64,000 nucleotides of DNA from Flavobacterium sp. N3904 (GTDB lineage Bacteria; Bacteroidota; Bacteroidia; Flavobacteriales; Flavobacteriaceae). The notes beneath the pieces were generated by a model. That model had not been told where the DNA came from and searched no databases. It saw only the letters and a program-made list of their open reading frames with translations. The DNA lies in NCBI RefSeq assembly GCF_025947305.1, contig NZ_CP110009.1, positions 2,893,501 through 2,957,500 on the forward strand, given 5' to 3'. The first letter of the stretch is position 1. Each line of letters opens with the position of its first letter. A program made the position numbers and the translations under genes. Shown here in pieces: positions 10,387 through 18,721 of this stretch.

Positions 10387-12186
10387 TTAGTTTATCATTA
10401 CCATTGCGCCTTTCAGCGTTAATTCCATTCCTCCAGATACTTGTGCCATCTGTCCGCCTTGCGCGGAATATTGCATATCTGCAGTCTCTTTAATATTGAG
10501 TCCTTTTATGGCGACATCGCCACCACTGGACTGAATGACAACTCCTTGTGTTCCTTTGATAGTGACATTTTCCTGAGCTGTTATGTTTATGCTTTTTGGA
10601 CTCGACATGTCAATACCGCTACTGGACATCACAATGCTGTTTTGGTTTTCGTCCTTAATGGTGATTTGCTTGTCTTTATCGCTAATGATGATGGTGTTTT
10701 TATTGGGTGTGGCAACGGTCCAAATTTTATTTTCATCATCAAATTCAACCGAAATTCCAGATTTGGAAACAATCGCTTTTATTGTGTTTTTTTCATTGGG
10801 TTCCAATCCTGTAAAAGGTTTTATTTTGGAGCTGCTGTATATGCTTCCCAAAATCACGGGATAGCGGGGATCTTCATTTAGAAAACCAAGGATAACCTCA
10901 TCTCCAACTTCGGGAAGAAAGAAGGCTCCAGCGCCACTAGTGGAATAGAAATTGGAAAGCCTGGCCCAAATGCCTGCTCCATTGGTATCAAATAATGGAA
11001 CATCCACTAATATTCGATATTGAGAATCGGGGTCGTCAAACATTTTTTTAACAGTTCCGTTAAAGAGTCCTCTTGCTCCAGGAATAAGTCCAGAGGCTGG
11101 GGGCGACATCACATCTGGTTCTTCTGTAAACCATAACGGTGAAAGTCCAAGAATTACTTCGGATATCCAATTACCTTGTGACATATCATGAACAACACCC
11201 GAAATTAAATAATCCCCATTAAAACGATCTCCAAGACCATCAAAAGTCATATATTTTCCGGGATCAATCAAATTTGTTCCTTGAAATTTGGCCTCCCCTA
11301 TTATTTTTGAATATTCACTTTTTACTACTTGGGCTTTTGACCAATTATTTAAATCCGTTGTTCCCAATGGTGCCGAAGTTTGCAATTGAAATGCTGAAAG
11401 ACCAATGACTTCTGACAGTTTTTTTGTCGAAAGGTTTCCAGATCCAGCAACATTTGGCATTGCCTGGCTATTTACTATTTGTTGATTTTTATAATCCCAA
11501 GTTGATGAGGTTACGTTACCCAGTTGTGTACTGGAATTTAATTTGGCATTAAACTCCATCAGATTGTCGCCATAAGTGACTTTCAAAACAGATGCTGTAT
11601 TACTGTCTGGACTATTGACAGTAATCTTGCCATTCAAAGTTGTTACAATTAGTCCATTGGCCTCGGCAAGAGCCAAAATATAATCCCAATCGGTCACATA
11701 GTATTGTACCTGTTCCGGCCAAGTTGTATTTGTGGCAGTGACATCTGATGTTAATCCTGAATAGGTTCCTATAATTGAGGAAATAATTTCACTGTCTTTT
11801 TTATTAGAAAACGTAAGGCTTTTTCGGCCTACAATCATTTTTACGGCTGCATCACGACATTCAATTTCAAGAGCGGATCCAATTAAACCGTCAATTCGGA
11901 GCGACTGACAGATAATCACACCTTTAAAAATAATTTCACTTTTGGAATCATAACCAGCCTCAATACTGATGGGTGTACCGGGCAAAAAAGTGGAAGATGA
12001 ACTAGCATCAAATTTTCCTGTATTTGGTTCTCCATCCAGAATTACTATTTTGGCAATTGCGATTCGGTTTACTTTTTTTTCAATATGAATGGAGAATACA
12101 CTCAATTCGTCAGGGATAGTTTCTCCATTGACTTTTATAGAAAAAGTTACAATTCCTCCGCTTGATATTTCGCTTGATGTACTCAT
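10387..12186 (-). CDS. VgrG-like central spike protein, Afp8-like
   Basis: A 599-residue spike. Residues 1-350 form the gp27-like hub (opening SGGIVTFSIKVNGETIPDEL). About residues 370-455 are a gp5-type OB fold, with GLFNGTVKKMFDDPDSQY and LPEVGDEVILGFLNEDPRYP, the latter a strong VgrG signature. Residues 460-599 are a repetitive beta-helix needle (ITIKDENQNSIVMSS, INITAQENVTIKG, VVIQSSGGDVAIKG). There is no C-terminal enzymatic extension. It lies between the hub gene and the PAAR tip gene, exactly where an eCIS spike belongs. It would trimerise at the baseplate centre and pierce the target. Confidence 0.92.
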   Translation of the reverse strand: MSTSSEISSGGIVTFSIKVNGETIPDELSVFSIHIEKKVNRIAIAKIVILDGEPNTGKFDASSSSTFLPGTPISIEAGYDSKSEIIFKGVIICQSLRIDGLIGSALEIECRDAAVKMIVGRKSLTFSNKKDSEIISSIIGTYSGLTSDVTATNTTWPEQVQYYVTDWDYILALAEANGLIVTTLNGKITVNSPDSNTASVLKVTYGDNLMEFNAKLNSSTQLGNVTSSTWDYKNQQIVNSQAMPNVAGSGNLSTKKLSEVIGLSAFQLQTSAPLGTTDLNNWSKAQVVKSEYSKIIGEAKFQGTNLIDPGKYMTFDGLGDRFNGDYLISGVVHDMSQGNWISEVILGLSPLWFTEEPDVMSPPASGLIPGARGLFNGTVKKMFDDPDSQYRILVDVPLFDTNGAGIWARLSNFYSTSGAGAFFLPEVGDEVILGFLNEDPRYPVILGSIYSSSKIKPFTGLEPNEKNTIKAIVSKSGISVEFDDENKIWTVATPNKNTIIISDKDKQITIKDENQNSIVMSSSGIDMSSPKSINITAQENVTIKGTQGVVIQSSGGDVAIKGLNIKETADMQYSAQGGQMAQVSGGMELTLKGAMVMIN

Positions 12187-12861
12187 TTAATTGGTATTAC
12201 TTAGGGGAGGAAATATTAGTTTGTTGATACCATCCAGATTTCTGAATTTGTTGAGGTTGTTGAATTTTGCCACTTGTATATAAAGGGAGTCATCGTCCCA
12301 GGTTTTTAGACACAATTGTGGTAAAGACATTCCTCCTGTCACATTTACAATGTGTGTGAGGTCTGGTGATTCAGGACCGTCAGTCATTGTCACCGTTTTT
12401 GGTGAAATATATTGACTAAAGGACAGAGAAATCTTTGCTCTCAAAGGACTTCCATCGGGCTTAAACAAAGTATAGGAAATATCGATAGAATTGAGGACTC
12501 CATTGAAAGTGATGTTTTGACCCCATTGTATTTTTACAAAGTTTGGACGGTGAATTTTACCATTATACGTGTAAATAATAGTTTCTAAGGCAGTTATCTC
12601 CTTCGCCATATCAATTCGTTTAGGATCTACAATACCGGTACAGTCAATTACAATTTCAAAATTCAGCTTGTCACTAGGCGTGCTTTTATACTTTTGGGAA
12701 GCAGAACTGGTTGCAGGAGCTTGCTGTTCGTTGTATTCTATACCTTTTTGTATTTTGATATTGTCCGGATTAATCATGAAAGCATAAGGATTTTCTGAGA
12801 ATTTATTTTGAAATTCTTCATCGGTATATCCTGTTATTTTCATTAATTCTAAACTCGCCAT
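12187..12861 (-). CDS. eCIS hub/LysM-type protein, Afp7-like
   Basis: A 224-residue protein. The C-terminal part (from about residue 165) reads HIVNVTGGMSLPQLCLKTWD and then YIQVAKFNNLNKFRNL with LIFPP at the end, a LysM-like fold typical of T4 gp53 / Afp7 proteins that clamp tube and baseplate. The N-terminal part, with PYAFMINPDNIKIQ, matches the tube-like portion of this family. It is followed by the VgrG-like spike without a gap (stop at 12187, next start at 12186). Role and order agree, so the assignment is strong. Confidence 0.85.
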   Translation of the reverse strand: MASLELMKITGYTDEEFQNKFSENPYAFMINPDNIKIQKGIEYNEQQAPATSSASQKYKSTPSDKLNFEIVIDCTGIVDPKRIDMAKEITALETIIYTYNGKIHRPNFVKIQWGQNITFNGVLNSIDISYTLFKPDGSPLRAKISLSFSQYISPKTVTMTDGPESPDLTHIVNVTGGMSLPQLCLKTWDDDSLYIQVAKFNNLNKFRNLDGINKLIFPPLSNTN

Positions 12862-12872
12862 TTGATTGTTGT

Positions 12873-13043
12873 TTACCTTTTATAACTATTCTCTTGATTT
12901 TTTTCAGAAATTAATCTTTTGCATTCTTCCAGCACTTGTTTTTTTAGAATTGACAGTTCTTTTTCCTTTATTCCAGAAGAGTATTTCGTATTTAAACTTA
13001 CAATCTCTGTTTTGATGATGAGTTCTCTTATTTCGATGGGCAT
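12873..13043 (-). CDS. DUF5908 family small eCIS protein, Afp6 position
   Basis: A 56-residue ORF starting MPIEIRELIIKTEI and ending ENSYKR. The opening is the characteristic start of DUF5908 proteins, which occur in eCIS operons at the Afp6/Pvc6 position. It fills the 188-base space between the tube-initiator gene (stop 13050) and the hub gene (start 12861), leaving gaps of 6 and 11 bp. The later half is Lys/Glu-rich and predicted helical. Its molecular role is not established. Confidence 0.85.
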   Translation of the reverse strand: MPIEIRELIIKTEIVSLNTKYSSGIKEKELSILKKQVLEECKRLISEKNQENSYKR

Positions 13044-13049
13044 ATATTT

Positions 13050-13514
13050 TTAAATAAAAAGGTTAGAAACTGTTGTAATTGGAGAAATATCAAAGTAGGT
13101 ATAGGCCAGTTCGATTGATTCTATAACGATACCACTTTCTTGAGAATTCAAGTCAGAAACTGCATATTTTACAGGATAAGCGTTATGAAAAGTCCAAAGC
13201 ATACATACAATACCGTTTGAATCCAGTAAACTCAATATCACATTATGGGGTTGAATCGTATTGGACAATCCTTGATCGATGCAACTGGCACACCAATACA
13301 CCAATAAGGATCCAATGGGTACAATGGCTCGTTTGAGAATTAAGTTTTGACTGCTCGAAACAGTTGGGAGGCGGTATTTAAACCGATTTTCCCCTCCACA
13401 AACAATTTCTTCAATACTTAATTCTTTTGAAATCCCCGAAACTTCCTTGAATGCTGCATCTACTCCCGGAAATGAAAGCGTAAAATAGAAACTTACCGGA
13501 TAATCACTAGCCAT
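13050..13514 (-). CDS. eCIS tube-initiator/second tube protein, Afp5-like
   Basis: A 154-residue protein of the T4 gp19-like tail-tube family. Key stretches are YFTLSFPGVDAAFKEVSGIS (residues 10-29), CGGENRFKYRLPTV and the C-terminal ESIELAYTYFDI. Compared with the neighbouring tube gene it is more divergent and has Cys residues, which fits the tube-initiator at position 5 that joins the tube to the baseplate. It overlaps the main tube gene by 8 bp. Which of the pair is initiator and which is main tube is inferred from order. Confidence 0.85.
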   Translation of the reverse strand: MASDYPVSFYFTLSFPGVDAAFKEVSGISKELSIEEIVCGGENRFKYRLPTVSSSQNLILKRAIVPIGSLLVYWCASCIDQGLSNTIQPHNVILSLLDSNGIVCMLWTFHNAYPVKYAVSDLNSQESGIVIESIELAYTYFDISPITTVSNLFI

Positions 13515-13971
13515 TTGTAATAATCAGTTGTTCGTGAGCAATTTCAATGGTATCAACGGCTACCTCATTTCCATCCGATTTTAGATCGGTACTAGTAATT
13601 TTTGTAGGCCAGGCGTTGTTCAACGTCCATTGCATGGTTACGGCTCCTTTTTCGTCCAGCAATTTTATTAAAACCGTTCTTCTTTTAATGGTATTCATTA
13701 CCACTTGCTGATGCCAATCCCAAAAAGTATTGTCATTTACAAAGATGCCTCGCTTCATTGTAATGTTTCCGTATTTGGTGATACCTGGCATTTTTTCTAC
13801 AGAAAAAAGTGGACTATTACTTTTACGATATTCTATAATTTGGTTTTCTACATCCATTCCAGTTACTTCCTGAAATGCTACTTTTGTAAGTTCTGTGCCA
13901 AGGTCTACTTCAAACCTAAATTTAGGCATGGGCCATGTTGCACCTTCTACACTACCGTCATCTGCTGCCAT
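13507..13971 (-). CDS. eCIS main inner tube protein, Afp1-like
   Basis: A 154-residue tail-tube (gp19/Hcp-like) protein with MPKFRFEVDLGTELTKVAFQ at residues 15-34, EVTGMDVENQIIEYRKS, MPGITKYGNITMKRGIF and the C-terminal DTIEIAHEQLIITNG. All are typical of the main tube subunit of eCIS. It lies just after the sheath gene, in the usual sheath-tube order for compact eCIS loci. Hexameric rings of it would form the lumen that carries cargo. A 64-bp AT-rich gap separates it from the sheath gene. Confidence 0.9.
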   Translation of the reverse strand: MAADDGSVEGATWPMPKFRFEVDLGTELTKVAFQEVTGMDVENQIIEYRKSNSPLFSVEKMPGITKYGNITMKRGIFVNDNTFWDWHQQVVMNTIKRRTVLIKLLDEKGAVTMQWTLNNAWPTKITSTDLKSDGNEVAVDTIEIAHEQLIITNG

Positions 13972-14035
13972 AATATATTTTTTTTAATTAAAATTTAATT
14001 GATTTTTTCTTTATTAACTACTGAATATTTGTTGA

Positions 14036-15613
14036 TTAACTGGAAGTTGCCATTTGTTGTTGGAACGTAAGCACAATGAATTCTGCAGGATGTACAACGG
14101 CTACTTTTACGGTAACATTCATAAATCCGAGTAGAATATCGTCTCCTGTCATTGTAGAACCTAATCCACAGGCTACTGAAAATGCATCAGATGCACTGGC
14201 ACCTTGCAAACCGCCTTGTTTCCAAATTGAAGTTAAAAAACTTCCAATCATAGACTTCACGGCTTCCCAGGTATTTTTGTCATTGGGTTGAAAAACATAA
14301 GCTTGTGCGGCCAATTTACAGGACTGCTCCAGGAAAATCATAGTTCTTCTTACCGGAATGTATTTCCAATCTTGGCTATTTCCATCGAGAGTTCTGGATC
14401 CCCAAACTAAAATACCAAGTCCATTGAATAATCGAATGGCATTTATGGATTTACCGGAAACGGCATCTACATTTAAATTTCCTTGTTGACTTTCTGAAAT
14501 GCAAATTGGTAGTGATGCAGCTCCAATGATAGAGGTGTTCGCTGGTGCTTGCCAAGGTCCAACCTGATTATCAGTTGTAGTAATCACTCCTGCCATAGCT
14601 CCACTTGGAGGAAGAATATTGGCATCACTTAATACATGTTTTATGATTAACGAGTACATAGGACTCGCAATTATAAGCGCATTATTGTTTTGGGTAACCG
14701 TCAAGCCACTTTCTGGATTTTGTATATTGGCGATAATTGCTGCAACACTAGGATTGGGTGCACTCGCTGGATTAATGATCGGTTCCAATTGTTTTACATC
14801 TCCACCAAATAAGTTGGTGTAATCGATGTCTTGATTTTGCATTATGGTGGTTCCCAAGAATGGATAATAAGCCATCCCATAATTTAGTCCAAGCGAACCT
14901 GTATTCATTCTGAAATTTGAAATGTCTTGGGTGTATAAGATTGGATCGGGATCGTTACCTCCAATGATATCAAACAAGCACATCGCTGTTTGCATTTTTG
15001 TAGATTGAAGAAGCATACTTTGCATAAGAGTACCATTGTTTTCAACACTTAATAAGGTTGCTTCGGGACAAATGTACATTGTAGGTTCTGGTTCATTTAG
15101 CAATAAGGCAAGACCAGACATTAAATCGTTTACCTGCACATTTGGATTTACAATTGGAGTCCCTGGAGCCATCGGTTTTTTGGAAGGAGCTCCATAGGTA
15201 CCAACAGAAACAATGTAGGCATCACCACCACCATTTTCATAAAAAAGCTTCACGCTATTGTACAAATAATAGATGGTATTGGGATCTGGAACAATTGAAT
15301 AGTAAGACCCAGCAATCAACATATAGTCTCCCTTTGTTGGTTGACTTTTTTGCTGTACTAAGTAATATTCAGGACTATATTGTTTTGCAGGACTCGCAGG
15401 AAGCGGAGGATCCGGTAAACAAAAAAAAGCTTGAAAGTCAGAGAATGAAGTGATTCTTACTGGCACATTCGTGTACGATTTTCCTTCGTAAGAGGCTTGT
15501 GGTGTGTACCCAATAAATGCTGGTACAGCCGTAGCAACTGCTACAACTGAGTTCGGAAAAGCATTTAATTCTTGAATGTAAACACCAGGAGTTTGGATGG
15601 TAGATAAATTCAT
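14036..15613 (-). CDS. contractile tail sheath protein, Afp2-like
   Basis: A 525-residue sheath protein. It opens with the classic TPGVYIQELNAFPNSV (residues 8-23) followed by AVATAVPAFIGYT. The C-terminal domain contains FLEQSCKLAAQAYVFQPNDK, ALGLG-type packing sequence (SVACGLGSTMTGDDILLGFM) and ends in QQQMATSS. The C-terminal domain of this family holds the handshake strands that link subunits. This is the only sheath gene in the window, whereas Afp and PVC carry three. It would contract to drive the tube forward. Confidence 0.95.
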   Translation of the reverse strand: MNLSTIQTPGVYIQELNAFPNSVVAVATAVPAFIGYTPQASYEGKSYTNVPVRITSFSDFQAFFCLPDPPLPASPAKQYSPEYYLVQQKSQPTKGDYMLIAGSYYSIVPDPNTIYYLYNSVKLFYENGGGDAYIVSVGTYGAPSKKPMAPGTPIVNPNVQVNDLMSGLALLLNEPEPTMYICPEATLLSVENNGTLMQSMLLQSTKMQTAMCLFDIIGGNDPDPILYTQDISNFRMNTGSLGLNYGMAYYPFLGTTIMQNQDIDYTNLFGGDVKQLEPIINPASAPNPSVAAIIANIQNPESGLTVTQNNNALIIASPMYSLIIKHVLSDANILPPSGAMAGVITTTDNQVGPWQAPANTSIIGAASLPICISESQQGNLNVDAVSGKSINAIRLFNGLGILVWGSRTLDGNSQDWKYIPVRRTMIFLEQSCKLAAQAYVFQPNDKNTWEAVKSMIGSFLTSIWKQGGLQGASASDAFSVACGLGSTMTGDDILLGFMNVTVKVAVVHPAEFIVLTFQQQMATSS

Positions 15614-15649
15614 TGATTTTTAATTTTTAATGTTCATTTTAAATTGTTT

Positions 15650-16480
15650 TTATAGATAGATATACATTGGTGATGCAACTTGATTATTTTCTATAATTGC
15701 TATCCGAGAAACATCGGGGACAGGCAACCCTTTAATTATTATTTTGGCATTTGTATTCTTTTGTTTGGTTTCATCTGAGGTATTCTTTTCGATTAAGTCA
15801 AATTTATATTTTGGTTTTTCGCTGAGCTGGATATAAGTTTCATTTGAGGTGAAAAGCAATGCCTGTTCTCCCGTTTGGATTGTTACCTTCTCAGGGCCGT
15901 CAAATTGTATTGTGTTTTTTTCTGCAATTGTAGGATTGTTTAACGGGATGGCGCTTCTGTTAATGATATAGTATTGCCATTGGGTTTCTCTTGCTTTAAA
16001 GTTTATCTCAAAATGGATTGGTTTTGAACCGGTTTGGTACTTTTTTATATCTTCAAAATAAATTTTTAATTGTCCAAAAAGCAGGGTTGTTTCTTTGGTT
16101 TCCAAAGTTTGATGGAGTTGAATAGTACCATCATTATTTAGATTTTTAGCATCCTGACTATTATAAATAATTTGTCCAAGCCAGTTGATAGGCAATGCCG
16201 TAAAAAGCATGAAATTTGGATTACTGGATTTGATGCTAAAGTCAAAAAAATCCTGTTTCGTAGTTTTGGAGATGTAATCCAATACCGAATCTATTGATGA
16301 GGTAGCATTATAGAATAAATCGAACCCGTTAGCAGTAGTATTTATTATGAAACCAAATTTCCTTAGTATTTTTTCGGTTTGACCATTGGGAGTAAAGTGC
16401 AGGCAATTGCATTTATTGTTTTCAAAATAAGTATGAAATACAGATATGCCAAACACTTTTATGAAATTACTTTCTATCAT
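15650..16480 (-). CDS. uncharacterised eCIS operon protein (possible cap/tube-end component)
   Basis: A 276-residue protein that I do not recognise. It has no signal peptide and no membrane segment. It opens MIESNFIKVFGISVFHTYFE and carries two Cys in CNCLHF. The central part resembles a beta-rich fold, with alternating hydrophobic residues, and the C-terminal part ends in PDVSRIAIIENNQVASPMYI. Its start overlaps the cap gene stop by 4 bp and it is followed by the sheath gene after 36 bp, so it is co-expressed with structural genes. From position alone it may join cap to tube or sheath, as the cap adaptor does in AlgoCIS. That is an inference, not a homology call. Confidence 0.6.
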   Translation of the reverse strand: MIESNFIKVFGISVFHTYFENNKCNCLHFTPNGQTEKILRKFGFIINTTANGFDLFYNATSSIDSVLDYISKTTKQDFFDFSIKSSNPNFMLFTALPINWLGQIIYNSQDAKNLNNDGTIQLHQTLETKETTLLFGQLKIYFEDIKKYQTGSKPIHFEINFKARETQWQYYIINRSAIPLNNPTIAEKNTIQFDGPEKVTIQTGEQALLFTSNETYIQLSEKPKYKFDLIEKNTSDETKQKNTNAKIIIKGLPVPDVSRIAIIENNQVASPMYIYL

Positions 16481-17046
16481 ACTGTTACATTGTTTTTTGT
16501 ATTTGTTATGGCAGGTATAATTTCTACAGTTTCATGGCCTTGAACTTTTACCAACTTCATTTTATAAATTATTGAAGGTTGATATTTTGCTCCCATTGCA
16601 GTCCACAAACTATGCATTTGATGGTATGAAATTTTTTCATATTCAAATTCCAGTTTTGTCAGCCCTTCGGGAATAGAAGAGGAGGAGGAAGCATCTAAAT
16701 AATTATTAATTTGAAAAAAATAAATAATAGCGTCAAGAAATTTCAAAGATTCAGTATAATCATCAAAATTTGTACTGATTAATAAGTCCAGATTGTATCT
16801 TTCTACAGGGTTGAAGTTGGAGTAATTCCCGTTTTCTAATTTTTTATTCTGGATATAAAAAGGCTGATTGGTTTCTTTCTCTATATTGATTAACGATAAA
16901 ACCACTTTGTTTTGATTCATTTTTGGTATTGAACCATTTGGATCCACAAGATAATTCAAGACTATTTTCTCTTCGTCAAGCCTAAAACGGTTTTTTAAAA
17001 ACTGTCCTAATAATTTATTTGTAAACTGAAGAGATTTATATATCAT
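16477..17046 (-). CDS. eCIS tail terminator/cap protein, DUF4255 (Afp16-like)
   Basis: A 189-residue protein of the DUF4255/Pvc16 family. Diagnostic stretches are NQNKVVLSLINIEKETNQPF, the segment RYNLDLLISTNFDDYTESLK followed by FLDAIIYFFQ, and LWTAMGAKYQPSIIYKMKL. Members of this family cap the distal end of the tube and sheath. As the first gene of the operon it sits directly after the 353-bp upstream region that must hold the main promoter. Having the cap gene first rather than last differs from the Afp/PVC order but is common in compact Bacteroidota loci, as far as I know. Start at 17046 is the only good ATG. Confidence 0.9.
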   Translation of the reverse strand: MIYKSLQFTNKLLGQFLKNRFRLDEEKIVLNYLVDPNGSIPKMNQNKVVLSLINIEKETNQPFYIQNKKLENGNYSNFNPVERYNLDLLISTNFDDYTESLKFLDAIIYFFQINNYLDASSSSSIPEGLTKLEFEYEKISYHQMHSLWTAMGAKYQPSIIYKMKLVKVQGHETVEIIPAITNTKNNVTV

Positions 17047-17399
17047 TGTAATTCGATTCTTAAATTTTGTCTAATGTACCAAAGAAATAGATTGCCTAAG
17101 TCTATTGGTAAAAGTACTTTAGAATTTAATTTGAACAGAATTTTATGAATGTACTTTTCATGTACATAATTGATTTTTTTTTGTTTTTTGTAGACAAAAT
17201 ATAGACAGTTTTGTTTTTTGAATGAAAAAAATAAGTTTTCATTTAGTTGTAATACAATGTTTTATGATTTTAGTCAATGATTTTTTGGGTGCAAGACATT
17301 ATATTATCCAACACAAAGTTGATTATAAATAAGGTTTCCCCAATTATACATAAAATATAATCGGTTAGAATAAATAAATATAATTGGGATGAGTGTGAT
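17047..17399. other. intergenic leader/promoter region of the eCIS operon
   Basis: A 353-bp gene-free stretch between the eCIS cap gene and its presumed regulator, both on the minus strand. It is very AT-rich. It contains the 10-bp inverted repeat CCCAATTATA (17339-17348) and TATAATTGGG (17379-17388), and two copies of ATGTAC near 17150. I found no exact TTTG-N19-TAnnTTTG promoter on the minus strand. Its length suggests regulatory content. Confidence 0.5.
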
Positions 17400-18266
17400 T
17401 TAGGATACGGTTCTTAAATACGAAATGATGTCTTGTTCTTTTTCAAGTGTTAATTTCTTCTTCAGTCGGTATTTATGGGTTCGTACACTTTCCTGATTGA
17501 TACCAAGAAGATTTGTGATGTCATTATTGCTCATATTCATTTTGATATAGCAACAATATTTTAAGTCTTTGGAACTTAGCGAAGGATGTTTTTGGGCAAG
17601 AGCCAATAAAAAGTTTGGATTGGATTGTTCAAAATAGATTTTAAAATCATCCCAGAGTTTGGTATCATTGGCAACCGTTTTTATAGAATTTACTATAGAC
17701 ATTAATTCTGTTCGGGTACAATCATCTACATTTGGATAAAGATAGGAGATACGTTCTTTTACTTTTAGCAATACTTCTACCTTTTGATCAAGTTCCATAA
17801 CATAATGACTCAACTCTCGGGTATTACATTCATTTTTTTGAAATGCTGATTCTGTAAATGACTCAACTGGTTTAATTTTTGTTTCCGTTTTTTTTAAAAG
17901 AAAGATGGACTGAATTCTATAAATGAAAAAATCTGTATTGTTGATGTGATTATAAGGATATGTAAAAACGATACAGTTTTTGGACCAGCATAAAGATTCG
18001 CATTCGTAACTTCTTGTTAAACAAAGTATTGGTGTTTCTTTTTTATTGGAATTAAAATTAGCATCGCATATTATTGGGGTGTTTTTTTTGAAACACAAAA
18101 TAATTAGATCTGGATTTAATGATTTTGCAGTAGTATTTAAATCTACTACTCTAGAAACAGAAACTATAGAAAAGGTAAAATCAGATATTATGGATAAGAT
18201 GTTTAATACTTTCGTTAACAGTGTTGTATCATCACATCCAATTAATATTGATTTTTTTTCGCTCAT
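17400..18266 (-). CDS. LuxR-type HTH regulator with degenerate receiver domain
   Basis: A 288-residue protein. Residues 1-120 look like a response-regulator receiver (acidic CDD at 11-13, PDLIIL at 52-57, T84), but the phospho-acceptor position has Cys58 and the conserved Lys is Tyr103, so it probably cannot be phosphorylated. Residues 150-229 form a helical linker of the type WDDFKIYFEQSNPNFL found in Bacteroidota LuxR-like proteins. Residues 230-280 are the DNA-binding domain, with MSNNDITNLLGINQESVRTH. It lies immediately upstream of the eCIS operon in the same direction, so it is the best candidate for its regulator. Target and signal are inferred. Confidence 0.8.
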   Translation of the reverse strand: MSEKKSILIGCDDTTLLTKVLNILSIISDFTFSIVSVSRVVDLNTTAKSLNPDLIILCFKKNTPIICDANFNSNKKETPILCLTRSYECESLCWSKNCIVFTYPYNHINNTDFFIYRIQSIFLLKKTETKIKPVESFTESAFQKNECNTRELSHYVMELDQKVEVLLKVKERISYLYPNVDDCTRTELMSIVNSIKTVANDTKLWDDFKIYFEQSNPNFLLALAQKHPSLSSKDLKYCCYIKMNMSNNDITNLLGINQESVRTHKYRLKKKLTLEKEQDIISYLRTVS

Positions 18267-18721
18267 ATTTGAATATTTTTTTAATACCTCTCAATAGTTG
18301 TCTGGATTTATAGATGACGTATATTATTTTCAAGGCATCCCCAGGTCATTTAATATTACTTTATTAAGATTTTTTATATGTTTTACCTTATAAAGACCAT
18401 GCTTTTTAATGAATTTTGAATTTGTACAGTAATTAGCAGAAGTGAATTTACAATCAAAATTATAGTAAAAATAATAAAAATGCTACAAAGCAGGTTTTTA
18501 TTGTCATAAGATGATTCGAATTTGTAGTATCAAAAATGATTTTTTAGCCTTTGACTTTATAATTATTTTTATAGATTTAAGTCAAAATAAATTTATTATT
18601 TGCATTGACATATCTTTAGTAAGGTACAATCAAGAAGGGATTTTATGGAAAAAAAGAGGATTTGGTATAAATAAAAATCCCTAAACTCTTAGTATAAAGT
18701 GTTTAGGGATTTATGTTTTTG
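18267..18721. other. intergenic region upstream of the regulator
   Basis: A 455-bp AT-rich stretch with no convincing gene. It holds an 8-bp inverted repeat, TTTGACTT (18550-18557) and AAGTCAAA (18579-18586), and the tRNA terminator at its right end. A TAATTTTG -7-like element on the minus strand (18455-18462) has a TTTG 23 bp upstream and could serve the regulator, but the spacing is at the limit. Confidence 0.4.
18675..18712 (-). terminator. rho-independent terminator of tRNA-Arg
   Basis: Perfect 12-bp stem AAATCCCTAAAC (18675-18686) and GTTTAGGGATTT (18701-18712) with a 14-base loop. On the minus strand it is followed by a T-rich tract. It lies 9 bp downstream of the tRNA. Confidence 0.85.

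Noticed and set aside
10441..10881. Plus-strand open frame of 146 codons opposite the spike gene
   Set aside because: It is the antisense shadow of the beta-helix part of the VgrG-like gene; it has no recognisable domain and the spike reading frame is clear.
1..17046. Prophage (myophage) instead of eCIS
   Set aside because: No capsid, portal, terminase, integrase or lysis genes are visible, and DUF4255, DUF5908 and CIS_TMP families point to eCIS. The left edge leaves a small uncertainty.
1..17046. Type VI secretion system (subtype iii of Bacteroidota)
   Set aside because: There is one phage-type sheath in place of TssB/TssC, and no membrane-complex gene or ClpV is seen in the window.
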